DNA of 64,000 nt. Source: Solanum dulcamara. Lineage: Eukaryota > Streptophyta > Magnoliopsida > Solanales > Solanaceae. The translations under genes were made by a program, and so were the position numbers. The notes under the pieces were generated by a model. That model saw only the letters and a program-made list of their open reading frames with translations. It ran no database searches and was not told where the DNA came from. The DNA is taken from NCBI RefSeq assembly GCF_947179165.1, contig NC_077238.1:46318293-46382292 (forward strand), given 5' to 3'. The number at the start of each line of letters is the position of its first letter. Within the stretch, counting starts at the first letter, position 1. Positions 34,086 to 45,320 of the stretch are shown here, one piece after another.

Positions 34086-35245
34086 AATGGCACAATGGAG
34101 TTTGGTTCATCGACGAACATCATTAACATAGTTACATAAAACACCGGGTGAACCATAGCCAACTCAAGTGGCAAATCTAACTCATAAGCCACTTTGCCAA
34201 CACATCTCAATATCTTATAAGGTCCAAGATATCTAGGGATCAATTTACATTTTTACCAAAATGTATTACATTCTTTATGGGTGAAATCTTTAAATACATC
34301 CAATTATCTACCTCAAATTCAAGATCTTTTTTCCTAATATCGGAATAGGACTTTGAGCCCTCTTTAACCTCTCTCTCATGAATCTTATCTTCTCCATAGA
34401 ATTCATCACCAAATACAGACCAATCAAGTCCTTCTCACCAACTTCAAACCATCCTATCGAGGATCTAAATCTCCTCCCATATAATGCTTCAAAAAGAGCC
34501 ATTTGGATGCTAGAATAATAACTATTATTATAGGCAAACTCAATCAATGGCAAGTTTTCATCCCAACTTCTTTTGAAATGAATAAGACACACCCTTAACA
34601 TATCTTCTAAAGTTTGGATCATTCTTTTGTCTTGACCGTTTGTTTGATGATGAAAAACGGTACTTGACTTGACCTTTATACTGAGACCCTTTTGAAATGA
34701 CTTCCAAAAATATGAAGTGAATTGTGTACCTCGATCTGATATAATGGAAAAAGGCACACTATAAAGTCTTAGCAATTCTCGAACATACAACTTAGCATAA
34801 TCTTCTATACCATAGAAAGTCTTGATGGGTAGAAAATAAGCCAAATTTGTCATCCGATCTACAACAACTCAAATGGAATCATGTTGCTTCTTAGTATGAG
34901 GCAAACCCGTTATGAAACCTATATTCACATCTTCCCACTTCTAAGTAGGAATCACAATATCTTGGGATAGACCACCCAATCTTTAATGCTCGACTTTGAT
35001 TTATTGGCAATTTGGATACGTAGCTACAAACTCTTCTATGTCCTTCTTCATACCATTCCACCATACACTTCTCTCAAGTCATGATACATCTTGGTGGAAC
35101 CTGAATGAATCAAATATTGGGACCTATGGGCTTCATTCAATATCAACTCTCTCAACCCATCAACATTGGATACACACAACTAACCTTGGTAATGTAGCCA
35201 ACCATCTTCCCCTTGAGAGAAAGCCTCAATAGCTTTTTCAGCCAC
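34086..35245 (-). pseudogene. Copy G integrase, chromodomain tail deleted
   Basis: From the H insertion at 35245 the minus strand continues AEKAIEAFSQGED, then AHRSQYLIHSGSTKMYHDL of the zinc region (both His kept). The longest open part (34308-34853, 181 codons) has SIISDRGTQF with the second catalytic Asp. At the Glu position, 36 residues on, it has Lys (GQDKRMIQTLED). The frame reaches DEPNSIVPLK near 34083-34110 and then jumps to 3' untranslated sequence. The entire tail that H and I show after this point (EEDMTYED... region) is missing. Confidence 0.87.
35241..35245. repeat. Target-site duplication of element H, left copy
   Basis: GCCAC precedes H's TG. The same bases follow H's terminal CA at 44446-44450. 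On G's strand this is GTGGC, spanning Val and Ala codons of KKSVAEK. Confidence 0.95.
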
Positions 35246-35450
35246 TGTAACATCCCTCAAATATGCCCACAAAATACCTTAAGAATGCCTTGGAAATAGA
35301 CCACTCATGTAACTTATTATCCTTAATCGTTTTGGAAAATCCAAGTTTGAAATATCGATCAGGGGTCAAAACCTGCAGAAAAATGGTCTTGGTAAATTTT
35401 TAGGATCTGTATAATGGAAGAAAGATTTTTGATGAATCCATAAAATAGTG

Positions 35451-35552
35451 TGGTCCATGACAGGACCGCATCGCGGACCTAGAGATAGTTTTCCGACCAA
35501 GTGGTCTGCGACAGGACTACATCGCGGACCTGAGAAGATTTCTTGGTCAAAA
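35451..35552 (+). repeat. Two-unit 51-bp repeat in H 5' LTR
   Basis: The units start GGTCCATGACAGGACCGC (35451) and GGTCTGCGACAGGACTAC (35502), each with ATCGCGGACC. GGTCCGCGA/TCGCGGACC-type halves are self-complementary. The 3' LTR has only one unit, at about 42578-42628. Confidence 0.82.
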
Positions 35553-36910
35553 TTAAGTTTTTTAAGGGCGTTTTAGATATTTTTCAAATTATTAATTAAT
35601 AAACCTAGATATTTTTAGGGCCTAATTCAACTCTATAAATTAACCTAAACTTCTAATTCTATTTATTCTTCTACAATTCATCTATCAAATATTTCTCTCT
35701 ACAAAAAGGCTCTCAAGGGTTTCCATTGAAGACTTCAAGCAAAGTCACTCAATTTCCCCATCAAAATTCTCAAATTTTTCCAAATTAATTTGTGTTCTCA
35801 CTCAAGGTATGTGGGTATTTATTCATGGATCCTTTCATCCATGAAGCCCAATCAATTTCTTAAGGTTTTCTATCAAATTAAAGTATGGTGTTTTATGGGT
35901 TTTGTGATCTCTATTACAATTGCATGAATTTTGATTTAAAATAGGATCATGAGACTATTTTGATATAAATTGATAGTTATTGAATTAAATTGAAGAGTTT
36001 TTCCATGAATTCTCCTAGTTTGATTTATAGTGTTCATGATGAAAATTATGGGTAGTTTGATTTATACTTCTAAAGGATATTATCTATATGAATTATGTAC
36101 GGGTTGATATAAAGTTTATGATCATGCATATCTTCAAGTTAATTTCATGATTTTTCAAGTCAATTGATCATGCATCCATTTCATAACCTAATTTCAAATA
36201 CAAGCTATGGTCATGAATTTTCAAATTATGAATTATGACTATGTGTTTCCATTATGATAATAAATTATAAGTATGTCTCAAATTATGGAATTTCATGCAA
36301 GTTAGGAAGTAAGGTGATTTAGGATCCTATGTGGTGACCTAAGGCCTAATGATATGAATTATGTAAATATTATTGTAATGATGAAAGGACAATTTTCACA
36401 TTACAAGTATGTTATGAAAATGAGCTACTCTATGATTTCAAGCCTATGATAATGACTATGATATATGATATTATTATCTTATGTTATTTATGTATTCCAT
36501 GGGATATGACTTATCACTAAATGAACTTAAGGTGGGGGCCCCTACCAAAAGCGTTAGTAGCAGCCTCATGTCCCATAAACTACATGCCACTGTAGGTTGC
36601 CTTTATGGCCTAGCTAGTGGATCAACAAATAGCACATGTTCATGATTAGTAGTCTACCTTGGCAAAGTAGCCTCCTCCTTCTCGATGTGGGTATCATCGG
36701 ATTCCATGTTATAGCTCGCATAGTCTTATTGTTGGTTATAGTTACTATCCCACATATGTATGATCTCTTAAGTATGTTATGATTTCGAATTTATGTTTTT
36801 AAATGCTTTGGTCAATATGATTTTCTCATGACTTTATGTATTCCATCTTATCATGTGTTTTACTTGATCTTTGCATTTCATGAATTATGTTTTATGTCAC
36901 ATCCTCATAC

Positions 36911-36932
36911 TTAGTACATTCCAATGTACTAA
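36911..36932 (+). other. LTR stem-loop, element H 5' LTR
   Basis: The arms TTAGTACATT and AATGTACTAA pair perfectly over 10 bp around a CC loop. The 3' LTR version at 44005-44026 has one mismatch (TATATT in the left arm). Confidence 0.78.
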
Positions 36933-37366
36933 TGCATACTTTTTGCCTACATTGTCTCATAATGTAGGGGTTGAGGTTGAAGATCTTAATAGTCCACATA
37001 ACTAGTAGGCGTTCCTATTCGAAGGTGTTGTGGTGAGTCCTCATTGACCGGGGACTAGTTTCAAGTTACTTACTGCTTTTCTATCAAAAGACTTTTGCTT
37101 ATGTTGTGTATTGAGGGTGAGATAAGGACATGTCTTAGCACCCATCTAAATCATGTTTAGAGGCATCTAGTTGGACATATATATTAGTCTATGTTGTCAT
37201 AAGACATTTTCATATTTCTATTCATGTTTTAGACTCTCTTATGATGTTTCCTCTTTTATATTTTACCTTATGTATGCTTATGATATGTATAAGAGGCTTT
37301 GTTGGAGCCCTTCGAGGATTCGATCACCATGTTACGAATAGACCCTAGGTCGGGTCGTGACAAATT

Positions 37367-37378
37367 TGGTATCAGAGC
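37367..37378 (+). other. Primer-binding site of element H
   Basis: TGGTATCAGAGC lies four bases after the LTR end, an exact match to the initiator-Met tRNA 3' end complement. Confidence 0.94.
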
Positions 37379-37584
37379 ACAAGGTTTTCCAAGTGTCCTA
37401 GGGTGTCCACTATGCTGCGTCAAGTAGATTCTTATTCATGGGTGTGAAGCATGCCACACTTATGAGTAGAAGGCTATGAAGTATTTTAAGAATTCTCACC
37501 TCTTTCATGATCCATGTCGTGCTATAGAGTTTATGTTAAGATTTGTTTTCCCTAATGGTCTTTCTTTGCGATTTTTAGAAAAAT

Positions 37585-38583
37585 GGCTCCAAGAAGATCA
37601 CCATTTCCTAGGGGAGAGAGTGTTAATAAAGCCCAAGCTCCCCGGCTCCTCAAGAAAATGGTCCTCTACCTAACCAAGTGACTAATGCAGACTTCCGAAC
37701 CGCTATCACTATGCTAGCTAGAGTGGTGACCAACCAAGATGTTGTGGCTCCTCCTAATGTTCCTACTCCAGCCTCAAGAGTAAGGGACTTTGCACGAATG
37801 AATCCCCCGAAGTTTCATGGCTCAAAGGTTGATGAGGATTCGCAAGAGTTAATTGATGAGGTCTATAAGATAGTGAGTATTATGGGGGTGACTTCGGAAG
37901 AAAAAGCGTAGTTGGAGGCTTATCAACTCAAAGGTGTTGCTCAACTATGGTACACTCAATGGAAGTCATAGAGGGTAGATGAAGGTCCTGTCCAATGGGA
38001 AGCTTTCGAACTTGCTTTCCTTGATCACTTTTTCCCTCTTGAGTTAAGGGAGGCTAAAGTGTTGTAGTTCATAAATCTTCGAGAAGGCAATATGGGGATA
38101 AGGGAATATGCTGTCAAGTTCACTAAGCTATCCAAGTATGCTCCTTCAATGGTTGTTGATCCACATGCCTGAATGAGTAAATTCATATCGGAGGTGTCTG
38201 ACTTGGTTTCTAAGGAATATCGTACTACTATGCTAGTTAAGGAGATGGACATATCTCGTGTTATGACTTTTGCTGAACAAATTGAAGGAGAAAAGTTTGA
38301 AGAAATAAGGATGGGGGATTCTAAGAGGGCCCGGTATGAAGGTGGGTTCTCCAATGCTAGGACCGTTGGTAGAAGTGGACTCTCTCAACAAGGCCAAAGC
38401 TCGAGGAAGAAATTTGCTAAGAATAGGGTGTCATACCCTAAAGCTCAGGCTAAAGGAGGTGTAAATGCTAGTAACCCTTCTCCTCCAAAAAGTGCAAAGT
38501 ATGGAAGGAATCATGGAGGAAAGTGCTTGATCGAAATGGGTGCTTGCAATAGGTGTGGAAAGATGGTCCATATGCAATCCTAA
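37585..38583 (+). pseudogene. Element H gag, broken
   Basis: The ATG at 37585 follows a 220-base leader and opens [17 protein letters not shown], but a frameshift occurs near 37640. The frame resumes at 37678 as [17 protein letters not shown], then [39 protein letters not shown] and YAVKFTKLSKY. In-frame stops lie at 37909, 37969, 38065 and 38170. The nucleocapsid part (38173-38583) is basic and Ser-rich and ends CNRCGKMVHMQS, a zinc knuckle missing its last Cys. In the family this forms the particle and binds RNA. Confidence 0.88.
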
Positions 38584-39235
38584 TGACCTCTTGTAGATAA
38601 AAAGGGTGGAGATGGTCGTCCTATAGGAGTCCAAGTGCAACAAGGCGCTCAAGCTCAACCTAAGGGTGGCCAACGCAATAATCGCTTCTATGTTCTTCAT
38701 TCTAGGCAAGAGGATGATGAGTTTCCCAATGTGGTCATGGGTATATTACGAGTCTTTAACTTTGATGTATATACATTGCTTGATCCGGGCGCCAACTTGT
38801 CTTTTGTTACTCCTTATATTGCTATGTGGTTTGATGTGTTCCCCAAAGTGTTAATAGAACATTTCTCGATTTATACTCACATTGGTGGTTCGGTATTAGC
38901 AAAGAGAGCTTATAGAAATTGTCCCGTATAGGTTTTGCATAAATTTATTCCATCTGACCTTGTTGAACTTAATATGACTGATTTCAACATCATTCTTGGT
39001 ATGGATTAGTTACATATCGCTTACACATCTATATGTTGTAGAACTCGTGTGGTTAATTTTACTTCCCTAATGAGCCTATTCTTGAATGGAAAGAAAATGA
39101 TTCAGTGGTTAAGAGTCAATTCATCTCATGTATTAAGGCCTAGAAAATGATTTCCAAAGGGTGCATTTATCATATTATGTGAGTTAGGGACATTGATTCC
39201 AAAACTCCTACTCTTGAGTCGGTCCCTATAGTAAT
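38584..39235 (+). pseudogene. Element H protease region, broken
   Basis: The frame from about 38635 reads [22 protein letters not shown], with the aspartic protease motif at 38779-38793 as Asp-Pro-Gly. It continues FDVFPKVLIEHFSIYT to a stop at 38929, then NMTDFNIILGMD with a stop at 39007. After a frameshift near 39060 come [12 protein letters not shown] and further stops. The protease would cut Gag-Pol into mature proteins. It is not functional as it stands. Confidence 0.85.
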
Positions 39236-40189
39236 GTGTTATCCGATATGTTTCCTAATGATTTTCTCGGTATTCCTCCTGAAAGGGAGATTGACTTTGG
39301 CATAGATCTCCTTTCTGATACCCAACTTATCTCTATTCCTCCTTATCGTATGGCTCCAACAGAACTTAAGGAGTTGAAAGAACAATTGAAGGATTTGTTG
39401 GATAAGGGTTTTATAAGACCAAGTATTTCACCTTGGGGTGGTCCCATGTTGTTTTTTAGGAAGAAAGATGGGTCACTCCAAATGTGTATAGACTACCGAC
39501 AATTGAATAAGGTCACCATAAAGAACAAATATCCAATCTCAAAGATAAATGACTTGTTTGATCAATTACAAGGGGCAAGCTATTTTTCCAAGATTGACCT
39601 CCATTTTGGTTACCATAAATTGAGGGTAAGGGAGTGTGATATTCCCAAGACAGCCTTTCCGACAAGGTATAGTCATTTTGAATTTGTAGTAATATCGTTT
39701 GGGTTGAAAAATGCTCCAGCTATATTCATGGATTTGATGAATCTCCTTTTCAAGACATATTTGGATATGTTTGTAGTGGTGTTTATTGATGACATCTTGA
39801 TTTACTCTCGAAATGAGGAAGATCATATGGGTCACTTGAGTATTGTGTTGCAAACGTTGATGGAAAAGAAACTATTCGCTAAATTTAGTAAATGCGAATT
39901 TTGGCTTAGAGAGGTTGCATTTCTTGGCCATGTGGTGTCCGGTGATGGGATTAAAGTAGATCCAAAGAAAATGAAAGCAGTTAAAGATTGGCCTAGTCCA
40001 TTATCTACTTCAGACATTAGAAGTTTTTTGGGCTTAATCAGATACTACAGAAGGTTAGTTGAATGGTTCTCATCTATTGCTTCGCCTTTAACTAAGATGA
40101 CACAAAAGAAGGCAAAATATCAATGGTCGAAACAATATGAGAAAAACTTCCAAATATTGAAAGATTGTCTTACTCAGCACCTATTTTGA
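39236..40189 (+). pseudogene. Element H reverse transcriptase block (317 codons open)
   Basis: This is the best-kept RT in the window. It starts inside the PR-RT linker ([20 protein letters not shown]) and continues through [14 protein letters not shown], the palm lead-in [24 protein letters not shown] and [16 protein letters not shown]. The catalytic FIDD lies at residues 183-186 (39782-39793). The thumb has [15 protein letters not shown] and [11 protein letters not shown]. The frame ends in a frameshift before RNase H. RT copies the element RNA into DNA in the particle. As a fragment cut off from its neighbours it is not a functional gene. Confidence 0.92.
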
Positions 40190-40820
40190 CATTGCCCGAA
40201 GGTTCATATGGGTTTGTTGTTTATTTTCATGCTTCATGTGTTGGTTTTTGTTGTGTCTTGATGAAACATGGTAAGGTTATAGCCTATGCCTCTAGGAAAC
40301 TTAAAGTACATGAAAAAAACTATCCAACCCATGATATTGAACTTGCGGTGGTTGTGTTTGCATTGAAATTTGGTGACATTATATTTATGGGGTATATGTT
40401 GATGTATTTACCAACCATAGAAGCTTGCAATATGTGTTTAGTTAAAAGGACTTAAACCTTAGGCAAAGGAGGTGGCTTGAACTCCTAAACGACTATGACA
40501 TGAGCGTATTTTACCATCTGGGTAAGGCAAATGTTGTAGCCAATGCTCTTAGTAAGTTTTCTATGGGTAGTGTCGCATATGTTGAGGAAGGTAAAAGAGA
40601 ATTAGTCAAAGATGTCCATAGATTGGCACATTTAGGTGTGTGTTTGGTTGATTCCCATGATGCAGGTGTTCTTATACATAATATTTTAGAATCCGCTCTT
40701 GCGGAAGAAGTCAAGGCCAAGCAACACAAGGATCCAACTTTGGTCGAATTGAAGAAGTCGGTTGCCGAAAAGTCCATTCAGACTTTCTCTCTAAGACAAA
40801 ATGGGGTTTGTGTGTATTAA
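40165..40820 (+). pseudogene. Element H RNase H and connection, broken
   Basis: A shifted frame from about 40186 reads [18 protein letters not shown]. The first RNase H acid (family YCDAS) is His here (codon 40228-40230). [27 protein letters not shown] follows. Frame is lost near 40370, and a third frame (40500-40820) covers MSVFYHLGKANVVANALS to LVELKKSVAEKS. The last motif is where H itself has inserted in copy G. RNase H would degrade the RNA strand during reverse transcription. Confidence 0.88.
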
Positions 40821-42118
40821 ATATTGATGAAATAAGAAAGTTGATATTGAATGGGGCCCATAGTTCTCGGTATTCAATTAATCTAGGATCCACCAAGATG
40901 TATCATGACTTGAGAGAAGTATATTGGTTGAATAGTATGAAGAAAGACATAGAGGAGTTCGTGGCTAAGTGTCCTAATTGCCAACAAGTGAAAGTTCAAC
41001 ATCAAAGGCCGGGAGGTCTAGCTCAAGAAATCAAAATTCCAACATGGAAGTAGGAAGATGTGAATATGGACTTTGTCACGGGTTTGCCTCATACTAGAAG
41101 ACTACATAATTCTATTTGGGTCATTGTGGACCGAATGACCAAATCGGCGCATTTTCTATCGGTCAAAACTTCTTATGGTGCCGAAGACTATGCTAAGTTG
41201 TACATTCGTGAACTTGTGAAACTTCATGGTGTTCCTTTGTCGATTATATTGGATAAAGGTACTCAATTTAGTTCACATTTTTGGAAGTCATTTCAGAAAG
41301 GTCTTGTCACTAAAGTCAAGCTAAGTACCGCTTTCCATCCTCAAATCGATGGACAAGCCGGAAGAACAATCCAAACCTTGGAGGATATAATAAGGGCATG
41401 TGTGATTGATCTTAGAGGAAGTTGGGATGAGCGTTTGCCATTGATTGAATTTGCCTATAATAATAGTTATCACTCTAGAATCCAAATGGCTCCTTTTGAA
41501 GCCTTGTACAGGAGAAGATGTAGGTCTCCGGTAGGGTGGTTTGAAGTTTGTGATAAGGCGTTGATTGGTCCAGATTTGGTAATTGATGCAATGGAGAAAG
41601 TAAGGCTCATAAGAGAGAGATTGAAAATGGCTCAAAGTCATCAAAAGTCCTATTCGGACACTAGGAGGAGAGAACTCGAATTTGATATGGATGATATGGT
41701 GTATTTGAAAATTTCACCTATAAAAAAGGTAATGCAGTTTGGCAAAAAAAGGAAGTTGAGCCTTAGATATATAGGACCATATAGGATTTTGAAGCGCATT
41801 GGCATGGTAGCATATGTGTTAGACTTGCCACTTAAGTTGGCTTCGGTTCATCTAGTATTTTATGTGTCGATGTTGAGGAAGTTTGTGAGTGATCCAAATT
41901 CTATTGTGCCAATGGAGAATGTGAGTATTGAAGAGAATTTGACTTATGAGGAGGTCTCGATTGAGATTTTAGACACCCAAGTGAAGATGCTAAGAAATAA
42001 AGACCTTGCATCTGTCAAAGTGTTATAGAGCAATCAACACTTAGAGATTGCTACGTGGGAAGCAGAACCGGACATGATGAAGCGATATCCCTATCTCTTT
42101 CCTGTCACTCAAGCCTAA
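40808..42118 (+). pseudogene. Element H integrase with chromodomain-type tail (322 codons open)
   Basis: The zinc domain (40808-41053) has AHSSRYSINLG (second His replaced by Asn) and CPNCQQVK. A stop at 41051 separates it from the core (41060-42028). There Asp24 (VIVDRMTK) and Asp65 (ILDKGTQF) are kept, but residue 101, exactly 36 after Asp65, is Gly in GQAGRTIQTLED where DD35E enzymes need Glu. The C-terminal part has ISPIKKVMQFGKK, GPYRIL and the tail EEVSIEILDTQVKMLRNK. A stop at 42026 interrupts the last 30 codons, which end at 42118. Confidence 0.92.
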
Positions 42119-42354
42119 AGGTACTAAGTTGATCATGATCAAATCTATTAAACTCCTATGATTCAGTTCCATATGTCATTCATATGCATGCATGATTCAT
42201 GAAAATGATTTCTCTCAAGGACTATTTTTATTTTAAGTACAAAGTTTACACGTTCTATGAATTTTTCAAAGTGTCCTCATGTCCATGTTGGGTTTCTAAA
42301 TCTTTTTTTCATGTCTTTCCTGTATTAGTTGAATCTCATTTAAGGACGAATTTT

Positions 42355-42370
42355 CCCAAGGGGGAGATAT
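42355..42370 (+). other. Polypurine tract of element H
   Basis: CCCAAGGGGGAGATAT directly precedes the 3' LTR TG at 42371. Confidence 0.9.
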
Positions 42371-44445
42371 TGTGACATCCCTCAAATATGCCCACAAAAT
42401 ACCTTAAAAATGCCTTGGAAATAGGTTGCTCATGTAACACATTATCCTTAATATTTTTGGAAAATCCGAGTTTATAATATTGATTAGGGGATCAAAACCT
42501 GCGGGAAAATGGTCTCGGTGGATTTTTAGGATCTGTAGAATGGAAGAAAGATTTTTGAAGAATTCATAAAACAGTGTAGTCCGCGATAGGATCGTGTCGC
42601 TGACCTAGGAAGGTTTCCTGGCCGAAATTATGTTTTTTTAAGGGCATTTTAGAATTTTCCTAAATTATTAGTTTATAAACCTAGACGTTATTAGGACCTA
42701 ATTCAACTCTATAAATTAACCTAAACTTCTAATTCTATTCATTCTTCTACAATTCATCTATCAAATATTTCTCTCTCTACAAAAAGGCTCTCAAGGGTTT
42801 TCATTAAAGACTTCAAGCAAATTCACTAAATTTCTCCATCAAAATTCTCAAATTCTTCCAAATTAATTTGTGTTCTCACTCAAGGTATTTGGGTAATGAT
42901 TCATGGATCCTTTCATCCATGAAGCCCAATCAATTTCTCAAGGTTTTCTATCAAATTAAAGTATGGTGTCTTATGAGTTTCGTGATCTCTATTCCAATTG
43001 CATGAATTTTGATTTAAAATATGATCATGAGTCTATTTTGATATAAATTGATGATTATTGAATTAAATTGAAGAGTTTTTCTATGAATTCTGCTAGTTTG
43101 ATTTTTAGGGTTCATGATGAAAATTATGGGTAGTTTGATTTATACTTCTAAAGGATATTGTCTATATTAATTATGTATGGGTTGATATAAAGTTTATGAT
43201 CATGCATATCTTCAAGTTAATTTCATGATCTTCAAGTTAATTTCATGATTTTCAAGTCAATTGATCATGCATCCATATCATACCCTAATTTAAAATACAA
43301 GTTATGGTCATGAATTTTCAAAGTATGAATTATGACTATGCATTTCCATTAAAATCATGAATTACAAGTATGTCTCAAATTATGGAATTTCATGCAAGTT
43401 ATGAAGTAAGGTGACTTAGGATACTATGTGGTGACCTAAGGCCCTGATGATATGAATTATGTAAATATGATTATAATGATAAAAGGACAATTCTTACAAT
43501 ACAAGTATGTTATGAAAATGAGCTACTCTATAATTTCAAGACTATGATAATGACTATGATATATGATATTATGATCTTATGTTATGTATGTATTCCATGG
43601 GATTTCACTTAACACCGAGTGGACTTGAGGTAGGGGCCCTACCAAAAGCCTTAGTAGCAGCCTCATGTCCCATAAATTACGTGCCACCGTAGTTTACCTT
43701 TATGGCCTAGCTAGTGGATCCACAAATAGCACATGTTCATGATTAGGAGTCTACCTTGGCAAAGTAGTCTCCTCCTCGATGTGGGTATCATCGGATTCTA
43801 TGTTATAGCTCGCATGGTCTTATTGTCGGTTATGGTTCCTATCCCACATATGTATGATCTCTTAAGTATATTATGATTTAAAATTTATGTTTTTAAATGC
43901 TTTGGTCAATATGATTTTCTCATGACTTTATGTATTCTATCTTATCATGTGTTTTACTTGATCTCTGCATTTTGTGAGTTACATTGCATGTCATGCCCTC
44001 ATACTTAGTATATTCCAATGTACTAATGCATACTTTTTGCCTACATTATCTCATAATGTAGGGGTTGAGGTTGAAGATCTTAATCATCCACATAACTAGT
44101 AGGCGTTCCTATTCGAAGGTGTTGTGGTGAGTCCTCATTGACCGGGGACTAGTTTCAAGTTACTTAATGCTTTCCTATCAAAAGACTTTTGCTTGAGGGT
44201 GAACTAAGGACATGTCTTAGCACCCGCTCATACTCATGTTTAAAGGCATCTAGTTGGACATATATTTGAGTCTATGTTGTCATAAGACATTTTCAGATTT
44301 CTATTCATGTTTTAGACTCTCTTATGATGTTTCCACTTTTATATTTTACCTTATATATGCTTATGATATGTAAAAGAGGCTTGGTTGGAGCCCTATGGGG
44401 ATTCGATCATTGTGTTATGACTAGGCCCTAGGTTGGGTCGTGACA
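42371..44445 (+). repeat. 3' LTR of element H
   Basis: It runs TGTGACATCCC to GGGTCGTGACA. Compared with the 5' LTR it lacks one 51-bp repeat unit and has a 22-bp-class duplication near 43210-43250 (ATCTTCAAGTTAATTTCATG twice). It is most divergent in the first 250 bp. Confidence 0.92.
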
Positions 44446-44450
44446 GCCAC
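44446..44450. repeat. Target-site duplication of element H, right copy
   Basis: GCCAC follows H's terminal CA. Beyond it, copy G resumes on the minus strand in RNase H/connection sequence. Confidence 0.95.
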
Positions 44451-45320
44451 CGACTTCTTTAACTTGACCAACATTAGATCTTTGTCCTACTTGGCCTTGA
44501 CATCCACTACAAGAGACGATTCCGAACCATTATGAACAAGAACACCTCCATAATTGGAATCAACCAAACACACACATAAATGTGCCAACCTATGAACATC
44601 TTTAATCAATTCTTTCATATGTTCGTCAACATGTGCCACGCTACTCATGGACAATCTACTCAGTGCATCGGCAACCACATTTGTGTTACCCAGATGGTAC
44701 AACACACTCATATCATAATTTTCAACAACTTAAGAAACTCAAGCCATCTCCTTTGCCGAAGGTACAAGTCTTTTTGCTTAAAAACATATTGTAAACTATT
44801 ATGATCAGTGAACACATCCACATGGACACCATAAAGATAGTGCCTCCAAATTTTTCAAAGGAAACACAACCGCTGCTAGTTTAGGATCATGGGTTGGATA
44901 ATTCTGTTCATGAACCTTAAGTTACCTAGAAGCATAGGCTATTACCTTACCATATTGCATCAATACACAACCAAGACAAACCCTTGAAGCATCATAATAT
45001 ATGACCAAACCATAAGACCATTCCGGCAAGGTCAAGATAGGAGCGGTAGTGAGATGATTCTTCAATTCTATAAAATCTTTTCATATGCTTCCGACCATTG
45101 GAAATTTACCTTATTTTGAGTCAACTTGGTCAAAGGTGATGAGATCCATGAAAATCCTTTCACAAATCTCCTATATTATCTGGTAGGCCCAAAAAACTCC
45201 TAATATCCGAAGGAGATAAGGGTCTAGGCCAATTTCTAACCGCGTCGTCTTCTTAGGATCAACCATAATCCATTCGACAGACACAATATGACCAAGGAAA
45301 GCCACCTCCCTTAACCAAAA
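44446..45320 (-). pseudogene. Copy G RNase H and connection, broken
   Basis: From 45320 leftward the minus strand reads RT thumb motifs (FLGHIVSVEW, SFLGLPDN), YYDASRVCLGCVLMQ with the RNase H Asp kept, KVIAYASR followed by a stop, then YPTHDPKLAAVV. The open frame 44487-44711 has [18 protein letters not shown]. The sequence is interrupted by H exactly in KKSV. There are at least four stops or frameshifts. Confidence 0.87.

Larger units (their letters stand above)
35246..37362 (+). repeat. 5' LTR of element H
   Basis: From TGTAACATCCCTC to GGGTCGTGACA. A two-unit 51-bp repeat lies at 35451-35552. A stem-loop lies at 36911-36932, followed within 40 bp by TTTTTGCCTACATTGTCTC, shared with copy I. 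Confidence 0.92.
35246..44445 (+). mobile_element. Element H: complete Tekay/Del-like Ty3/gypsy retrotransposon nested in G
   Basis: A 9200-bp element with both LTRs (2117 and 2075 bp), initiator-Met primer site, gag-PR-RT-RNase H-IN order, chromodomain-type tail, polypurine tract and a 5-bp GCCAC target duplication. The order PR, RT, RNase H, IN defines Ty3/gypsy. The tail and sequence point to the Tekay/Del chromovirus clade. Its LTRs differ by roughly 5-10% by eye, so it is much older than E. It has frameshifts and stops in every gene and catalytic losses in RNase H and integrase, so it is inactive. Confidence 0.93.

Noticed and set aside
39236..42028. Treating H's 317- and 322-codon frames as functional genes
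   Set aside because: They are fragments of one polyprotein, separated by frameshifts and stops, with catalytic losses in RNase H and integrase.
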